Part shown: positions 53,729 through 61,969 of the stretch, piece by piece | Layout of the letters: the number at the start of each line of letters is the position of its first letter | How positions within the stretch are numbered: position 1 is the stretch's first letter | Origin: SY8519 sp045539215 | GTDB taxonomy: Bacteria > Bacillota > Clostridia > Lachnospirales > Lachnospiraceae | DNA length: 64,000 bases | Direction: 5' to 3' | Assembly: GCA_045539215.1 (NCBI GenBank) | Contig: JAZQEX010000007.1 | Span: 15,843 to 79,842 of the forward strand | The notes under the pieces: model-generated | Seen by the model: the letters and a program-made list of their open reading frames with translations, nothing else | Told to the model about the DNA's origin: nothing | Databases searched by the model: none | Program-made: the position numbers and the translations under genes

Positions 53729-53766
53729 CACATCTATATGGGTTCCATACCACCGGTCGGAATCTC

Positions 53767-54189
53767 TTACAATGATTCGTGCATCTCTTTCTCATAATAC
53801 GGGATCGTCAGATAGCATCCGCTCTGAATCTTATCATCATATACATTATTCAGAGCCTGTACCTCTCTGACATACTCACGGTCAGAGATCAGGTTCTCTG
53901 TATTATATTCCCGTGCAAGAGCATTCAGTGTCATCCCCTCTTCTACTCTGACTGAAGTGTATCTCGTCTTCACATCATAGGATACAGAAGCTTCACTGGT
54001 CTGTGCCGGAGACAGGAACATCCCAAACATGATACCTGCCATAACACAAAGAACAGCGATCAGAACAAAACGGGAACGGCTCTTTCTTTGTACAGCCTTG
54101 CGAATACGCACGGTATGTGCCTTCGATGCTCTGCTGCTGTAATGCCCCTGATATCTTGCCATCGTGTTAATCGTATTCACCCGACTCAT
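53767..54189 (-). CDS. LysM-domain membrane protein, YneA-like
   Basis: A 140-residue protein with a basic N-terminus, one membrane segment (about 41-60: FVLIAVLCVMAGIMFGMFL) and a C-terminal LysM-like domain (YTSVRVEEGMTLNALAREY to GCYLTIPYY). In Bacillus the LysM protein YneA is the SOS division inhibitor and is divergent from lexA, as here. The promoter has LexA boxes in its spacer and leader. The function as a division inhibitor is inferred from this context; sequence identity to YneA is likely low. Confidence 0.78.
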   Translation of the reverse strand: MSRVNTINTMARYQGHYSSRASKAHTVRIRKAVQRKSRSRFVLIAVLCVMAGIMFGMFLSPAQTSEASVSYDVKTRYTSVRVEEGMTLNALAREYNTENLISDREYVREVQALNNVYDDKIQSGCYLTIPYYEKEMHESL

Positions 54190-54237
54190 AATTCTCCCTC
54201 CGTTAAAAATAATCTATCTCATCGGTTTTTACAAAAC

Positions 54238-54250
54238 CGAACAACTGTTC
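54238..54250. promoter_or_regulatory. LexA box 1
   Basis: CGAACAACTGTTC fits CGAAC-N4-GTTC. It lies about 50 bases upstream of the LysM gene's start, downstream of its -10. Confidence 0.85.
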
Positions 54251-54259
54251 TGTAGGTGT

Positions 54260-54288
54260 ATAATAGCAAACGTTTGTTCGTTTGTCAA
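54260..54288 (-). promoter_or_regulatory. Promoter of the YneA-like gene
   Basis: On the minus strand a consensus TTGACA (54288-54283), exactly 17 bases, and TATTAT (54265-54260). LexA box 2 fills the spacer. Confidence 0.8.
54267..54280. promoter_or_regulatory. LexA box 2, inside the YneA-like promoter spacer
   Basis: CAAACGTTTGTTCG fits CRAAC-N4-GTTYG at every fixed position and lies wholly between the -35 and -10. Confidence 0.88.
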
Positions 54289-54295
54289 CAAAAAT

Positions 54296-54309
54296 CGAAC
54301 ATATTTTCG
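54296..54309. promoter_or_regulatory. LexA box 3, upstream of lexA
   Basis: CGAACATATTTTCG fits CGAAC-N4-GTTCG with one mismatch. It lies upstream of the lexA -35 region. Confidence 0.65.
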
Positions 54310-54318
54310 GAATATATG

Positions 54319-54347
54319 TTTGCTTTTTTGCCGAACTGTGCTATAAT
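54319..54347 (+). promoter_or_regulatory. Promoter of lexA
   Basis: A consensus TATAAT at 54342-54347 with a weak TTTGCT 17 bases upstream. A lone CGAAC half-site (54332-54336) lies in the spacer. Confidence 0.55.
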
Positions 54348-54382
54348 CTTTCCAAACAAAGGTTTTCTATGGGAGGTACGTC

Positions 54383-54997
54383 ATGGCATACGGTAAGATC
54401 AGTTCCAAGCAGCAGGAGATCCTCGACTTTCTAAAGGAAGAGATCCTGAATAAGGGATATCCGCCTGCAGTCCGGGAGATCTGTGAGGCAGTACATTTAA
54501 AATCGACCTCTTCTGTTCATGCACATCTGGAAACACTTGAAAAGAATGGATACATCCGTCGCGATCCCACCAAGCCGCGCGCGATCGAGATCGTAGATGA
54601 TAACTTTAATATGGTTCGCACCGAGATGGTCAGCATCCCGCTTGTCGGACGTGTTGCTGCCGGCGAGCCGATCCTGGCAGTTGAGAATATCGAGAGCTAT
54701 TTTCCGATCCCTGCTGAATATGTCCCGCGGGGAGACACCTTTATGTTAAAGGTACAGGGCGAGAGCATGATCAATGCCGGTATTATGGATGGCGATCTGA
54801 TCCTTGTCGAGTCAGTCAATGTCGCCCGTAACGGAGATATGGTCGTCGCCCTGGTCGATGATTCCGCGACCGTTAAAACGTTCTATCATGAAGGCGATCA
54901 TATCCGTCTCCAGCCGGAGAACGACAATATGGATCCCATCATTCTTCAGGATGTTACGATCCTCGGAAAAGTATTCGGTGTGTTCCGGTTCTTTTAA
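54383..54997 (+). CDS. lexA: SOS repressor LexA
   Basis: A 204-residue self-cleaving repressor. The N-terminal winged helix has REICEAVHLKSTSSVHAHL; the cleavage site is A93-G94 (VAAGEP); the catalytic dyad is S128 (VQGESM) and K165 (SATVKTF). GGGAGG precedes the ATG. The boxes in the divergent region predict control of itself and of the YneA-like gene. It has its own terminator. Confidence 0.98.
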   Translation: MAYGKISSKQQEILDFLKEEILNKGYPPAVREICEAVHLKSTSSVHAHLETLEKNGYIRRDPTKPRAIEIVDDNFNMVRTEMVSIPLVGRVAAGEPILAVENIESYFPIPAEYVPRGDTFMLKVQGESMINAGIMDGDLILVESVNVARNGDMVVALVDDSATVKTFYHEGDHIRLQPENDNMDPIILQDVTILGKVFGVFRFF

Positions 54998-55004
54998 GCA
55001 AACT

Positions 55005-55041
55005 AAAAAGGACTGCCGCAAATATGCGGTAGTCCTTTTTT
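55005..55041 (+). terminator. lexA terminator
   Basis: AAAAAGGACTGCCGCA (55005-55020) and TGCGGTAGTCCTTTTT (55025-55040) form a 16-bp stem with one G-T pair, ending in six T residues; also usable for the converging rsfS. Confidence 0.93.
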
Positions 55042-55065
55042 ATGCTTTCTCATGCAGGCAATCGA

Positions 55066-55419
55066 TTACAATTCTTCCGGATCGATCATCTTTCCATCTT
55101 TCCAGATGCGTTCCAGGTCATAGAACAGTCTGTCTTCCTTTGAGAACAGGTGCACGATGATGTCCTTATAATCCATCAGCACCCAGCTTGATTTCTGATT
55201 GCCCTCTTTGCTGCATTCTGTATAACCAGCTTTGTAAAGCTCCTCATCTACGGCATCTACAAATGCCTGCATCTGATTGGTATTGTTCGCGCTGGCAATG
55301 ACAAAATAATCGGCGATCACGGAAATGTCCCTGATATCGATCACCTGTACATCTTCTGCTTTTTTCTCTGCCAGTGCATGGCAGGCAAGTTTTGCCATCT
55401 CTCTGGATGTGTCTGTCAT
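55066..55419 (-). CDS. rsfS: Ribosomal silencing factor RsfS
   Basis: A 117-residue protein that binds L14 and blocks subunit joining in slow growth. DIRDISVIADYFVIASANN and the C-terminal YYDLERIW-like LFYDLERIWKDG are typical. AAGGAGATAAC precedes the ATG. It is last in the rplU-prp-rpmA-obgE-yhbY-nadD-rsfS line, 23 bases after the NadD/YqeK fusion. Confidence 0.95.
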   Translation of the reverse strand: MTDTSREMAKLACHALAEKKAEDVQVIDIRDISVIADYFVIASANNTNQMQAFVDAVDEELYKAGYTECSKEGNQKSSWVLMDYKDIIVHLFSKEDRLFYDLERIWKDGKMIDPEEL

Positions 55420-55442
55420 GTAAGTTATCTCCTTATCTAAAA

Positions 55443-56639
55443 CTACAGATATTTTCTGTAATAATCATATGCTTCCTGCGTCGTATCGTCAATCGTCCTG
55501 CCGTTTTTTTGTAAATAATCCAGTGTATCCGACAGAATGATCGCCGTTGTCCGGTCAAGATCTGTTTTGGCCAGCTCGCGCAATGTATCAAGATTCGGTG
55601 CATGTGTGCGGTTCGGTTCAATATAATCTGCCACAAAAATGATCTGATCGATCAGGTTCATTTCAGGCTCACCGGTTGTATGGACCTTGATCGCATGCAG
55701 GATCTCCTGATTTTCGATCCCGTATTCCTCTTCTGCCATGATCGCCCCGCATTTGGCATGCAGCAGGGGGAGATTTACCCGTTCCGCATCATTGACGTCC
55801 ATACCGTGTGATTCGCAATATGCAACACGCTCTTCATCCGGCATATATTTCGCACAGTCGTGCAAAAGCGCGGCAATGGCCGCTTTTTCTTCATTGTAAT
55901 GATGCAGCTTCGCTAATTGTCTGGCTGTCGCAACCACACCCTGCGTATGGATGTAGCGGCTTTTTTTCAGACTGCTTTTCAGCTTTTGCTCCATCTCTTC
56001 AAACTGTAAGGCATGCGCATCCTGATACAGCCGGTTGGACACGATATAATCCGCAACAGCGTCAGGCACCATATACCGGACGGAACGGCCCTTAGACGCC
56101 TGCTCCCGGATAAAAGTACTGGAGATCGCAAATCCCGGAACATGCAATACATCGATCTCTGCATTGTATTTTTTCTGTAAATGCTGGACCTGTTCCGAAA
56201 GGTCTTCCGCTTCCGCACTGGCCCTTAAAGCAACCAGGATATGTGCTGTTTCACAGATCCGCTCCGGATAGCGCCATGTTTCAAAATCATAGAGGGAATC
56301 CTCTCCGATCAGAAAATACAGTTTTGCGTTCGGGTACTCCTTCTGAAAATAAAGAAGCGTCTCCCAGGTATAGCTGACTTCCTCACGCGTAAATTCATAT
56401 TCAGACAGATCAAAGCCCGGGTTATCTTTGATCGCACACAACAGCATCTCCTTACGAACGGACTGGTCGTCTGTCCCGTGAAATGTCTTATGCGGCGCAT
56501 GTCCCGTCGGCACAAAGATCAGGCGGTCTAGGGCAAACTGATCCCTTGCCGCTTCCGCGATCATCAGATGCGCCGTATGGACCGGATTAAACGATCCGCC
56601 GAAAATCCCGATTTTTTCATTGCCGTCTGTCTTAATCAT
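55443..56639 (-). CDS. nadD: NadD-YqeK fusion: nicotinate mononucleotide adenylyltransferase plus HD hydrolase
   Basis: A 398-residue two-domain protein. Residues 1-200 are NadD, with GIFGGSFNPVHTAHL at 11-25 and ISSTFIREQ near 175, making nicotinate adenine dinucleotide. Residues about 210-398 are a YqeK-type HD domain with ALLHDCAKYMPDEE; YqeK proteins hydrolyse diadenosine tetraphosphate. In Bacillus these are two adjacent genes. ATG 56639 is preceded by GAGGTAGCATCT; a longer frame from 56729 overlaps yhbY and has no support. Fusion may channel NAD synthesis with dinucleotide clearance, which is speculative. Confidence 0.92.
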   Translation of the reverse strand: MIKTDGNEKIGIFGGSFNPVHTAHLMIAEAARDQFALDRLIFVPTGHAPHKTFHGTDDQSVRKEMLLCAIKDNPGFDLSEYEFTREEVSYTWETLLYFQKEYPNAKLYFLIGEDSLYDFETWRYPERICETAHILVALRASAEAEDLSEQVQHLQKKYNAEIDVLHVPGFAISSTFIREQASKGRSVRYMVPDAVADYIVSNRLYQDAHALQFEEMEQKLKSSLKKSRYIHTQGVVATARQLAKLHHYNEEKAAIAALLHDCAKYMPDEERVAYCESHGMDVNDAERVNLPLLHAKCGAIMAEEEYGIENQEILHAIKVHTTGEPEMNLIDQIIFVADYIEPNRTHAPNLDTLRELAKTDLDRTTAIILSDTLDYLQKNGRTIDDTTQEAYDYYRKYL

Positions 56640-56649
56640 AGATGCTACC

Positions 56650-56940
56650 TCATTTTGGCAGTACAATCCTCGGATCCTTTGGATCCGGCTTGTATAAAAC
56701 GATTCTCTTGCCAATGACCTGTACCACATGAGAATGTGTCCGCTCTGCTATGGTATCTGCCAGATCATACGGTTCATCAAAGCAATTCTTCAGCACCTGG
56801 ATCTTGATCAGTTCACGGTTGTTGAACGCCTCATCAACCGCCGTAACCAGCTCCGGTGTGACACTATCCTTCCCGATCCGGATCACCGGATCCAGATCAT
56901 TTGCTAATTTTCTTAAATATGCTCTCTGCTTACTTGTCAT
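56650..56940 (-). CDS. yhbY: YhbY family RNA-binding protein
   Basis: A 96-residue CRM-domain protein tied to large-subunit assembly. TSKQRAYLRKLANDLDPVI and the GNRG-like region replaced by HSHVVQVIGKRIVLYK are visible. AGGATGATAAT precedes the ATG. It lies 9 bases after obgE and 10 before nadD. Confidence 0.93.
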   Translation of the reverse strand: MTSKQRAYLRKLANDLDPVIRIGKDSVTPELVTAVDEAFNNRELIKIQVLKNCFDEPYDLADTIAERTHSHVVQVIGKRIVLYKPDPKDPRIVLPK

Positions 56941-56949
56941 ATTATCATC

Positions 56950-58242
56950 CTATTTGTAATAATCAAAGACCAGGCCATACATTCTGACGGTATCGCCTTC
57001 CTCTATCCCTGCCTCTTCCAGCTTATCAAGGATGCCCTGATCCTTCAAGAAGTTCTGGAAGAACAAAAATCCTTTTTCAGAATCCAGATTGGTATATCCG
57101 AGCATCTTTTCAATTCTCGGGCCTTCTACGACATATTCATCCTCTTTCGGATCATATTCCACCGTATACGGATCCTGTGCAAAAACCTGCATCTCCGGGA
57201 AGAATTCCTGCTCATAAACGATCGGCTCATCATCCTGCTCTTTCAAAAGGGTATAAGCACGATAAAGCAGTTCTTTTACGCCTTCGCCGGTGACTGCCGA
57301 GATCGGATGGATCTCCATTTGTTTAGAGGAAAACTCGTTGCGCAGCCGCTCTAAAACTGCTTCCTTTTCCTCCTCCGGCAAAACATCCAGCTTGTTTGCT
57401 GCGATCAGCATCGGCTTTGTCTCAAGCTCCGGATCGTATTTTGCAAGCTCCTCAAGGATTGCGTAAATATCGTCAACCGGATCCCTGCCTTCCACGGACG
57501 CTGCGTCCACCAGATGCAACAGCACTTTGGTCCGCTGGATATGCTTTAAGAATTCATGTCCGAGACCGATGCCTTCCGCTGCGCCTTCGATCAGACCCGG
57601 GATATCTGCCATCACAAAGCCTTCCCCGTCTCCGAGATCAACGACGCCTAAGATCGGCTGCAGTGTTGTGAAATGATAATTTGCAACCTTCGGGCTTGCA
57701 TTCGTCACACGGGAAAGCAGTGTAGATTTTCCTACGTTCGGGAAGCCGACCAGACCGACATCTGCGATCACCTTAAGCTCTAAGATGACCTCGATCTCCA
57801 TGCCCGGCTGTCCCGGCTGCGCATACTTCGGGATCTGCATCGTCGAAGTCGCATAATGCATGTTTCCATTGCCGCCACGGCCGCCGGATAAGATGACCTG
57901 GCGTCTGTTGTCTCCCGACATGTCGGCGATGACCTTTCCGCTTTCGGCATCTTTAATGATCGTGCCTGCAGGAACCGGAAGGATCAGATCCTCTCCGTTT
58001 TTTCCATGACATTTGCGCTTTTTCCCATCTTCACCGTTCGTGGCGGCATATTTTCTTCTGTGTCTGTAATCTGTCAGCGTATTCAGACCGTCAGATACTT
58101 CAAATATGATATCGCCGCCCTTTCCGCCGTCTCCGCCGTCCGGACCGCCGTTTGCCACATATTTTTCCCGTCTGAAGCTGACATGACCATCACCGCCCTT
58201 TCCGGACGCAATGATGATGCGCGCTGTATCCGCAAAGCTCAT
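56950..58242 (-). CDS. obgE: GTPase ObgE/CgtA
   Basis: A 430-residue GTPase in 50S assembly and stress control. The N-terminal glycine-rich Obg fold (about 1-158, with GGDGGKGGDI) is followed by the G domain (GFPNVGKST, DIPGLIEGA, ANKLD) and a C-terminal OCT domain (about 345-425). ATG 58242 has GGAGG 5 bases upstream. It begins about 20 bases after the rpmA terminator. Confidence 0.96.
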   Translation of the reverse strand: MSFADTARIIIASGKGGDGHVSFRREKYVANGGPDGGDGGKGGDIIFEVSDGLNTLTDYRHRRKYAATNGEDGKKRKCHGKNGEDLILPVPAGTIIKDAESGKVIADMSGDNRRQVILSGGRGGNGNMHYATSTMQIPKYAQPGQPGMEIEVILELKVIADVGLVGFPNVGKSTLLSRVTNASPKVANYHFTTLQPILGVVDLGDGEGFVMADIPGLIEGAAEGIGLGHEFLKHIQRTKVLLHLVDAASVEGRDPVDDIYAILEELAKYDPELETKPMLIAANKLDVLPEEEKEAVLERLRNEFSSKQMEIHPISAVTGEGVKELLYRAYTLLKEQDDEPIVYEQEFFPEMQVFAQDPYTVEYDPKEDEYVVEGPRIEKMLGYTNLDSEKGFLFFQNFLKDQGILDKLEEAGIEEGDTVRMYGLVFDYYK

Positions 58243-58257
58243 TCTAACCTCCATGAT

Positions 58258-58293
58258 ATAAAAAGGACCCGGCTGTAAAGTCGGGTCCCTTTT
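58258..58293 (-). terminator. Terminator between rpmA and obgE
   Basis: AAAAGGACCCG (58261-58271) and CGGGTCCCTTTT (58282-58293) form a stem with one bulged G, followed on the minus strand by TTTTTAT and then the obgE binding site. Confidence 0.88.
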
Positions 58294-58300
58294 GTTCTAC

Positions 58301-58591
58301 TTATTCGTTGCTGGCAACCGGATAAACAGAAGCCTGTTTTTTATCTCTGCCTTTTCTTTCGAAACGCAGCACACCGTCAACCTTTGCATACAGTGTGTCG
58401 TCACCGCCAATGCCGACATTCAAACCCGGATGGATTTTAGTCCCTCTCTGGCGATACAGGATATTTCCGGCTTTTACGAACTGACCGTCCGCACGTTTTG
58501 CGCCAAGTCTTTTTGACTCGGAATCGCGACCGTTCTTGGTAGAACCTACACCCTTTTTATGGGCAAAAAACTGAAGATTCATTTTCATCAT
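58301..58591 (-). CDS. rpmA: 50S ribosomal protein L27 (precursor)
   Basis: A 96-residue L27 whose N-terminus reaches the peptidyl transferase centre. It begins MMKMNLQFFAHKKGVGSTKNG: the NLQFF extension before AHKKG is the Firmicute leader removed by protease Prp, whose gene is directly upstream. ATG 58591 lies 10 bases after AGGAGG, which overlaps the prp stop; ATG 58588 is nearly as good. Confidence 0.96.
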   Translation of the reverse strand: MMKMNLQFFAHKKGVGSTKNGRDSESKRLGAKRADGQFVKAGNILYRQRGTKIHPGLNVGIGGDDTLYAKVDGVLRFERKGRDKKQASVYPVASNE

Positions 58592-58596
58592 AGCGA

Positions 58597-58923
58597 TCAT
58601 ACCTCCTGAATAATCAGATCCAAATACCTGTCATGTTCCTCTTCAATGCTCTGCAGGCCTAAAAGCAATGACTGCATCAAAACCTGCGTATCATGGTTTT
58701 CGGGTTCCTCCGGAAAGAACCGGATCTCTCCGTCGTTTTCATCAAAAAACTCTTTCGAAGAATCCCCCGCAATGGTCTGGATCGAATTGACCGTATTGAT
58801 CACCAGCACAGAAACCGCTGCACATACAACATCACTGCCGTATTCGCCTGCACCGGCATGACCCTGACTGGAAAATCCCGTCAGACATCCGGATGGATCC
58901 TGATAAACCGTAATCCTGACCAT
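58597..58923 (-). CDS. prp: Ribosomal-processing cysteine protease Prp
   Basis: A 108-residue cysteine protease (YsxB) that trims the N-terminal leader of L27. The catalytic pair is H22 (QGHAGAGEYG) and C34 (SDVVCAAVS), exactly spaced as in the characterised enzyme. It sits between rplU and rpmA, with the rpmA binding site at its 3' end, so protease and substrate are coexpressed. Confidence 0.95.
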   Translation of the reverse strand: MVRITVYQDPSGCLTGFSSQGHAGAGEYGSDVVCAAVSVLVINTVNSIQTIAGDSSKEFFDENDGEIRFFPEEPENHDTQVLMQSLLLGLQSIEEEHDRYLDLIIQEV

Positions 58924-58950
58924 CGTCTCACCCCTGATCAGTACAATGTA

Positions 58951-59259
58951 CTAAGCATTGATCTTGTTGATCTTGACTTTGGTAAACATCTGTCTGTGTC
59001 CGTTTTTCTTATGATAGCCGGTTTTTCTCTTGTACTTATAGACAATCACTTTTTTCGCACGGCCATTGGAAATAACGGAAGCTTCAACCGTAGCATTCTC
59101 TACAGTAGGATTACCTACTTTTAAAGAACCATCGCTTACGGCAAGAACCTGATCAAACGTCACGGTCTCTCCGACTTCGGAATCAAGCTTTTCAATGGTA
59201 ATGACATCTCCTTCGGAAACTTTGTACTGTTTCCCGCCTGTCACAATAATTGCGTACAT
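58951..59259 (-). CDS. rplU: 50S ribosomal protein L21
   Basis: A 102-residue L21 that binds 23S rRNA. MYAIIVTGGKQYKVSEGD and the C-terminal YKRKTGYHKKNGHRQMFT are typical. GGAGG precedes the ATG. First gene of the rplU-prp-rpmA operon, behind a structured leader. Confidence 0.97.
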   Translation of the reverse strand: MYAIIVTGGKQYKVSEGDVITIEKLDSEVGETVTFDQVLAVSDGSLKVGNPTVENATVEASVISNGRAKKVIVYKYKRKTGYHKKNGHRQMFTKVKINKINA

Positions 59260-59345
59260 AAGGCACCTCCTATTATCATTACTCGCCAGTTATGGTGCTG
59301 TCACCTGGACAGACTTCTAGAACCTCACTGTGCGGCATACTCAAG
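59260..59345 (-). ncRNA. L21 leader RNA
   Basis: The transcript leader of rplU folds into CCA-GGTG-ACAG-CACC-ATAAC-TGG followed by GGCGAGTAATGATAATAGGAGGTG, with further pairing upstream. It fits the ribosomal L21 leader known from Firmicutes, an element thought to mediate L21 autoregulation. Assigned by position and partial pattern; not modelled. Confidence 0.65.
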
Positions 59346-59346
59346 G

Positions 59347-59376
59347 ATAATAGCATACTAAAAGCCCTAAAGTCAA
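59347..59376 (-). promoter_or_regulatory. Promoter of rplU-prp-rpmA
   Basis: On the minus strand TTGACT (59376-59371), 18 bases and TATTAT (59352-59347), giving a leader of about 80 bases. Confidence 0.7.
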
Positions 59377-59415
59377 CTCTTTTATGCTATTTTTATGGGC
59401 TTTTTCAAAAAACAT

Positions 59416-60111
59416 TTATTTCGCAAGATACAGCGGAATCAGCCGGTCCTTCTCTCCCGTATACATCTCCAGTCTCCACCGCGCGAACGCGTACGGATCA
59501 AACGTTTCCCCTGCAAAGGAAAAGAAATCCGTAAGCAATAATTCCGGTTTGATATTCAAAACGCTTCCTGCGGAAACCTGCATGAAAAATCCCGGTGTCT
59601 CAGGAATCCACTCCATCCGGTAAATCGCGGGACGGATATCGATCTCCTGCTCACTCTTTTTGGTCTTTTTTGTCACAAGGATCTCAGGCTGTGCCAGATA
59701 AGCGGAAAGCTTCTCCTGCCAAAACGCCTGCTTTTTGGCATCCGGAATATCTTCCTTCCAGACATACCTGTAATCGGCCGCCGATACGAGAGCCATGGAT
59801 TTTTTCGCATCATCCGGCAGGATCACATATTCCGTCAGCCGGACACCGTCGACCGAAGCCTGATTGCAGATGCCAATCGCCTCATCCGGCTCCAGCGTCG
59901 AATTCATCTCGACATCCAGATACTCTCCGACACTCTCCATCCCGACGCCAAGCGGGGATGCAAACGACATGACCGGATGCGGATTAAATCCTTTTGAATA
60001 ACTGATATCCAGTCCGGCTCTGCGGAACATCTTCTGGAAGAAACGCATCAGATCAAGGTGTCCGATATATTTGATGTTTCCCTGCTTTTCAAATTTAATC
60101 CTGATCTTCAT
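59416..60111 (-). CDS. TIGR03936/DUF2344 radical-SAM-associated protein
   Basis: A 231-residue protein of the DUF2344 family, whose function is not established to my knowledge. IRIKFEKQGNIKYIGHLDLMRFFQK and GFNPHPVMSFASPLGVGMES are the signatures. ATG 60111 is preceded by GGGGGAGG and overlaps the radical SAM gene by 17 bases. The two form a conserved pair, sometimes fused, usually next to an RNase E/G gene and rplU; the RNase gene is absent here. Confidence 0.9.
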   Translation of the reverse strand: MKIRIKFEKQGNIKYIGHLDLMRFFQKMFRRAGLDISYSKGFNPHPVMSFASPLGVGMESVGEYLDVEMNSTLEPDEAIGICNQASVDGVRLTEYVILPDDAKKSMALVSAADYRYVWKEDIPDAKKQAFWQEKLSAYLAQPEILVTKKTKKSEQEIDIRPAIYRMEWIPETPGFFMQVSAGSVLNIKPELLLTDFFSFAGETFDPYAFARWRLEMYTGEKDRLIPLYLAK

Positions 60112-61969
60112 AGCAAACGCCTCCCCCATAGCGCCTTGCGCCGCATCCGGCACACTGCTGCCTGCAGTTTGGTGTAACCGTCTCGCCAAGCGCCTGTTTC
60201 CACTCAGACAACAGGAACCGCTTGCTCACGCCCGCATCGATGAAATCCCACGGGAACACTTCATCATCCGTACGTTCTCTGACGGTATAAAAATCCGGAT
60301 CGATGCCTGCATCCGCAAATGCCTGCATCCACATTTCCATTGAAAAACATTCTGTCCAGGCCGCAAAAATCCCGCCTGCCTGATATACATTCACGATCGC
60401 TTCCGAGAGCTTTCTGTCACCACGGGCCAGAACACCTTCGATCATTGTCACATCCGGCTCATGCCAATTGTAACGTATGCTCTTTTGATTCAGCTGTGAA
60501 CGGATCGCGGTTTTTACAAAAGAAGCTTTTTCGCGGAATCCGTCTGCCGTGCTCATCTGTGCCCACTGGAACGGTGTAAACGGTTTCGGCACAAAGAACG
60601 ATGTGCTGACCGTGATCTGGCATTTGCCATTACGCTGATCCTTCGGGATATCGTAATAACATTCTGCAATATCTTCCGCAAGCGTTGCGATCGCTTCCAT
60701 ATCCTTTTCTGTTTCCGTCGGCTGACCGAGCATAAAGTAGAGTTTCACCTTATTCCAGCCACCCTCAAATGCCAGCGAGGAACCGTTTAGGATATCTTCT
60801 TTTGTCAGCCCCTTATTGATGACGTCGCGCAGTCTCTGGCTGCCTGCCTCCGGTGCGAAGGTCAGACTGCTCTTTTTAACATCCTGTACCTTACTCATGA
60901 CATCCAGAGAAAATGCGTCGATCCGAAGCGACGGCAGGGAAATATTTACACCTTTTTCCTTAAACCCGACCAGATAATCCAAAAGCTCTTTTAAGTACCG
61001 GTAATCACTCGAGCTTAAGGAGCTCAGTGAGATCTCATCCTGTCCGGTTGCTTCAAGCATCCTTTTTGCCTTCTGCTTAAGATCCTCCAGACCATGCTCT
61101 CTTAATGGCCTGTAGATCATCCCGGCCTGACAGAAACGACAGCCTCTGATACAGCCGCGCTGGATCTCGAGCACAACACGGTCCTGTGTCGTCTGCAGAT
61201 ACGGCACGAGCGGTTTTTCCGGGTACGGTGCTTCATCCATCTCTACGACGACCTGCTTTTCGATCTTTTCAGGGATCCCTTTCTTAACCGGCACAAAATC
61301 AGCGATCGTGCCGTCTTCCTGATAGGTCACCTCATACAGCGAAGGTACGTAAATTCCCGGGATCTGGGCAGCACAATACAAGAACTCCTCCCGGCTCATA
61401 TCCGTCGCCTGTTTTTCTCTATACAGGTCAAAGAGCTGGTCGTAAACCGTTTCTCCTTCCCCGATATAAAACATATCAAAAAAGTCCGCGATCGGTTCCG
61501 GATTATACACACACGGTCCGCCGCCGATCACGATCGGATCCTCTTCCCCTCTGTCTTTTGCAAACAGCGGAATCTCTGACAGATCCAGGATCTGCAGAAT
61601 GTTCGGATAGCACATCTCATACTGCAGTGTGATCCCCAGAAAATCAAAGTCCTTTACCGGATCCTGGCTTTCCAGTGCAAAAAGAGGGATGTTCTCTTCC
61701 TTCATGATCTGATGCAGATCCGGCCACGGGGAGTAAACCCGCTCACAGAAGATATCTTCCCTCTGATTAAACATATCATATAGAATCTGAATTCCGAGAT
61801 GCGACATACCGATCTCATAAACATCCGGAAAACAGATCGCAAAGCGGATCGCCACATCCTCCGGATCTTTCCGGATCATGTTCACCTCGCCGCCGATATA
61901 ACGGGCCGGTTTTTCAATCCGCATCAGGACTCGCTCTGAAAGCGCAAGTTTTTCATTCATCATATCCAT
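60095..61969 (-). CDS. TIGR03960 family B12-binding-like radical SAM protein
   Basis: A protein of about 624 residues with an N-terminal B12-binding-like domain (FAICFPDVYEIGMSHLGIQIL) and a radical SAM domain whose cysteines are in RGCIRGCRFCQAG near residue 270. GGGPCVYNPEPI and AHLSSLSS-like DEISLSSLSSSDYRYL follow. The reaction is unknown; the family resembles methylthiotransferase and tetrapyrrole radical SAM enzymes. The start is ATG 61969 overlapping the hisI stop, with GTG 61972 as alternative. Confidence 0.88.
   Translation of the reverse strand: MDMMNEKLALSERVLMRIEKPARYIGGEVNMIRKDPEDVAIRFAICFPDVYEIGMSHLGIQILYDMFNQREDIFCERVYSPWPDLHQIMKEENIPLFALESQDPVKDFDFLGITLQYEMCYPNILQILDLSEIPLFAKDRGEEDPIVIGGGPCVYNPEPIADFFDMFYIGEGETVYDQLFDLYREKQATDMSREEFLYCAAQIPGIYVPSLYEVTYQEDGTIADFVPVKKGIPEKIEKQVVVEMDEAPYPEKPLVPYLQTTQDRVVLEIQRGCIRGCRFCQAGMIYRPLREHGLEDLKQKAKRMLEATGQDEISLSSLSSSDYRYLKELLDYLVGFKEKGVNISLPSLRIDAFSLDVMSKVQDVKKSSLTFAPEAGSQRLRDVINKGLTKEDILNGSSLAFEGGWNKVKLYFMLGQPTETEKDMEAIATLAEDIAECYYDIPKDQRNGKCQITVSTSFFVPKPFTPFQWAQMSTADGFREKASFVKTAIRSQLNQKSIRYNWHEPDVTMIEGVLARGDRKLSEAIVNVYQAGGIFAAWTECFSMEMWMQAFADAGIDPDFYTVRERTDDEVFPWDFIDAGVSKRFLLSEWKQALGETVTPNCRQQCAGCGARRYGGGVCYEDQD

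Noticed and set aside
54309..54322. Possible fourth LexA box, GGAATATATGTTTG
   Set aside because: Two mismatches in the conserved half-site and overlap with box 3; too weak to list.
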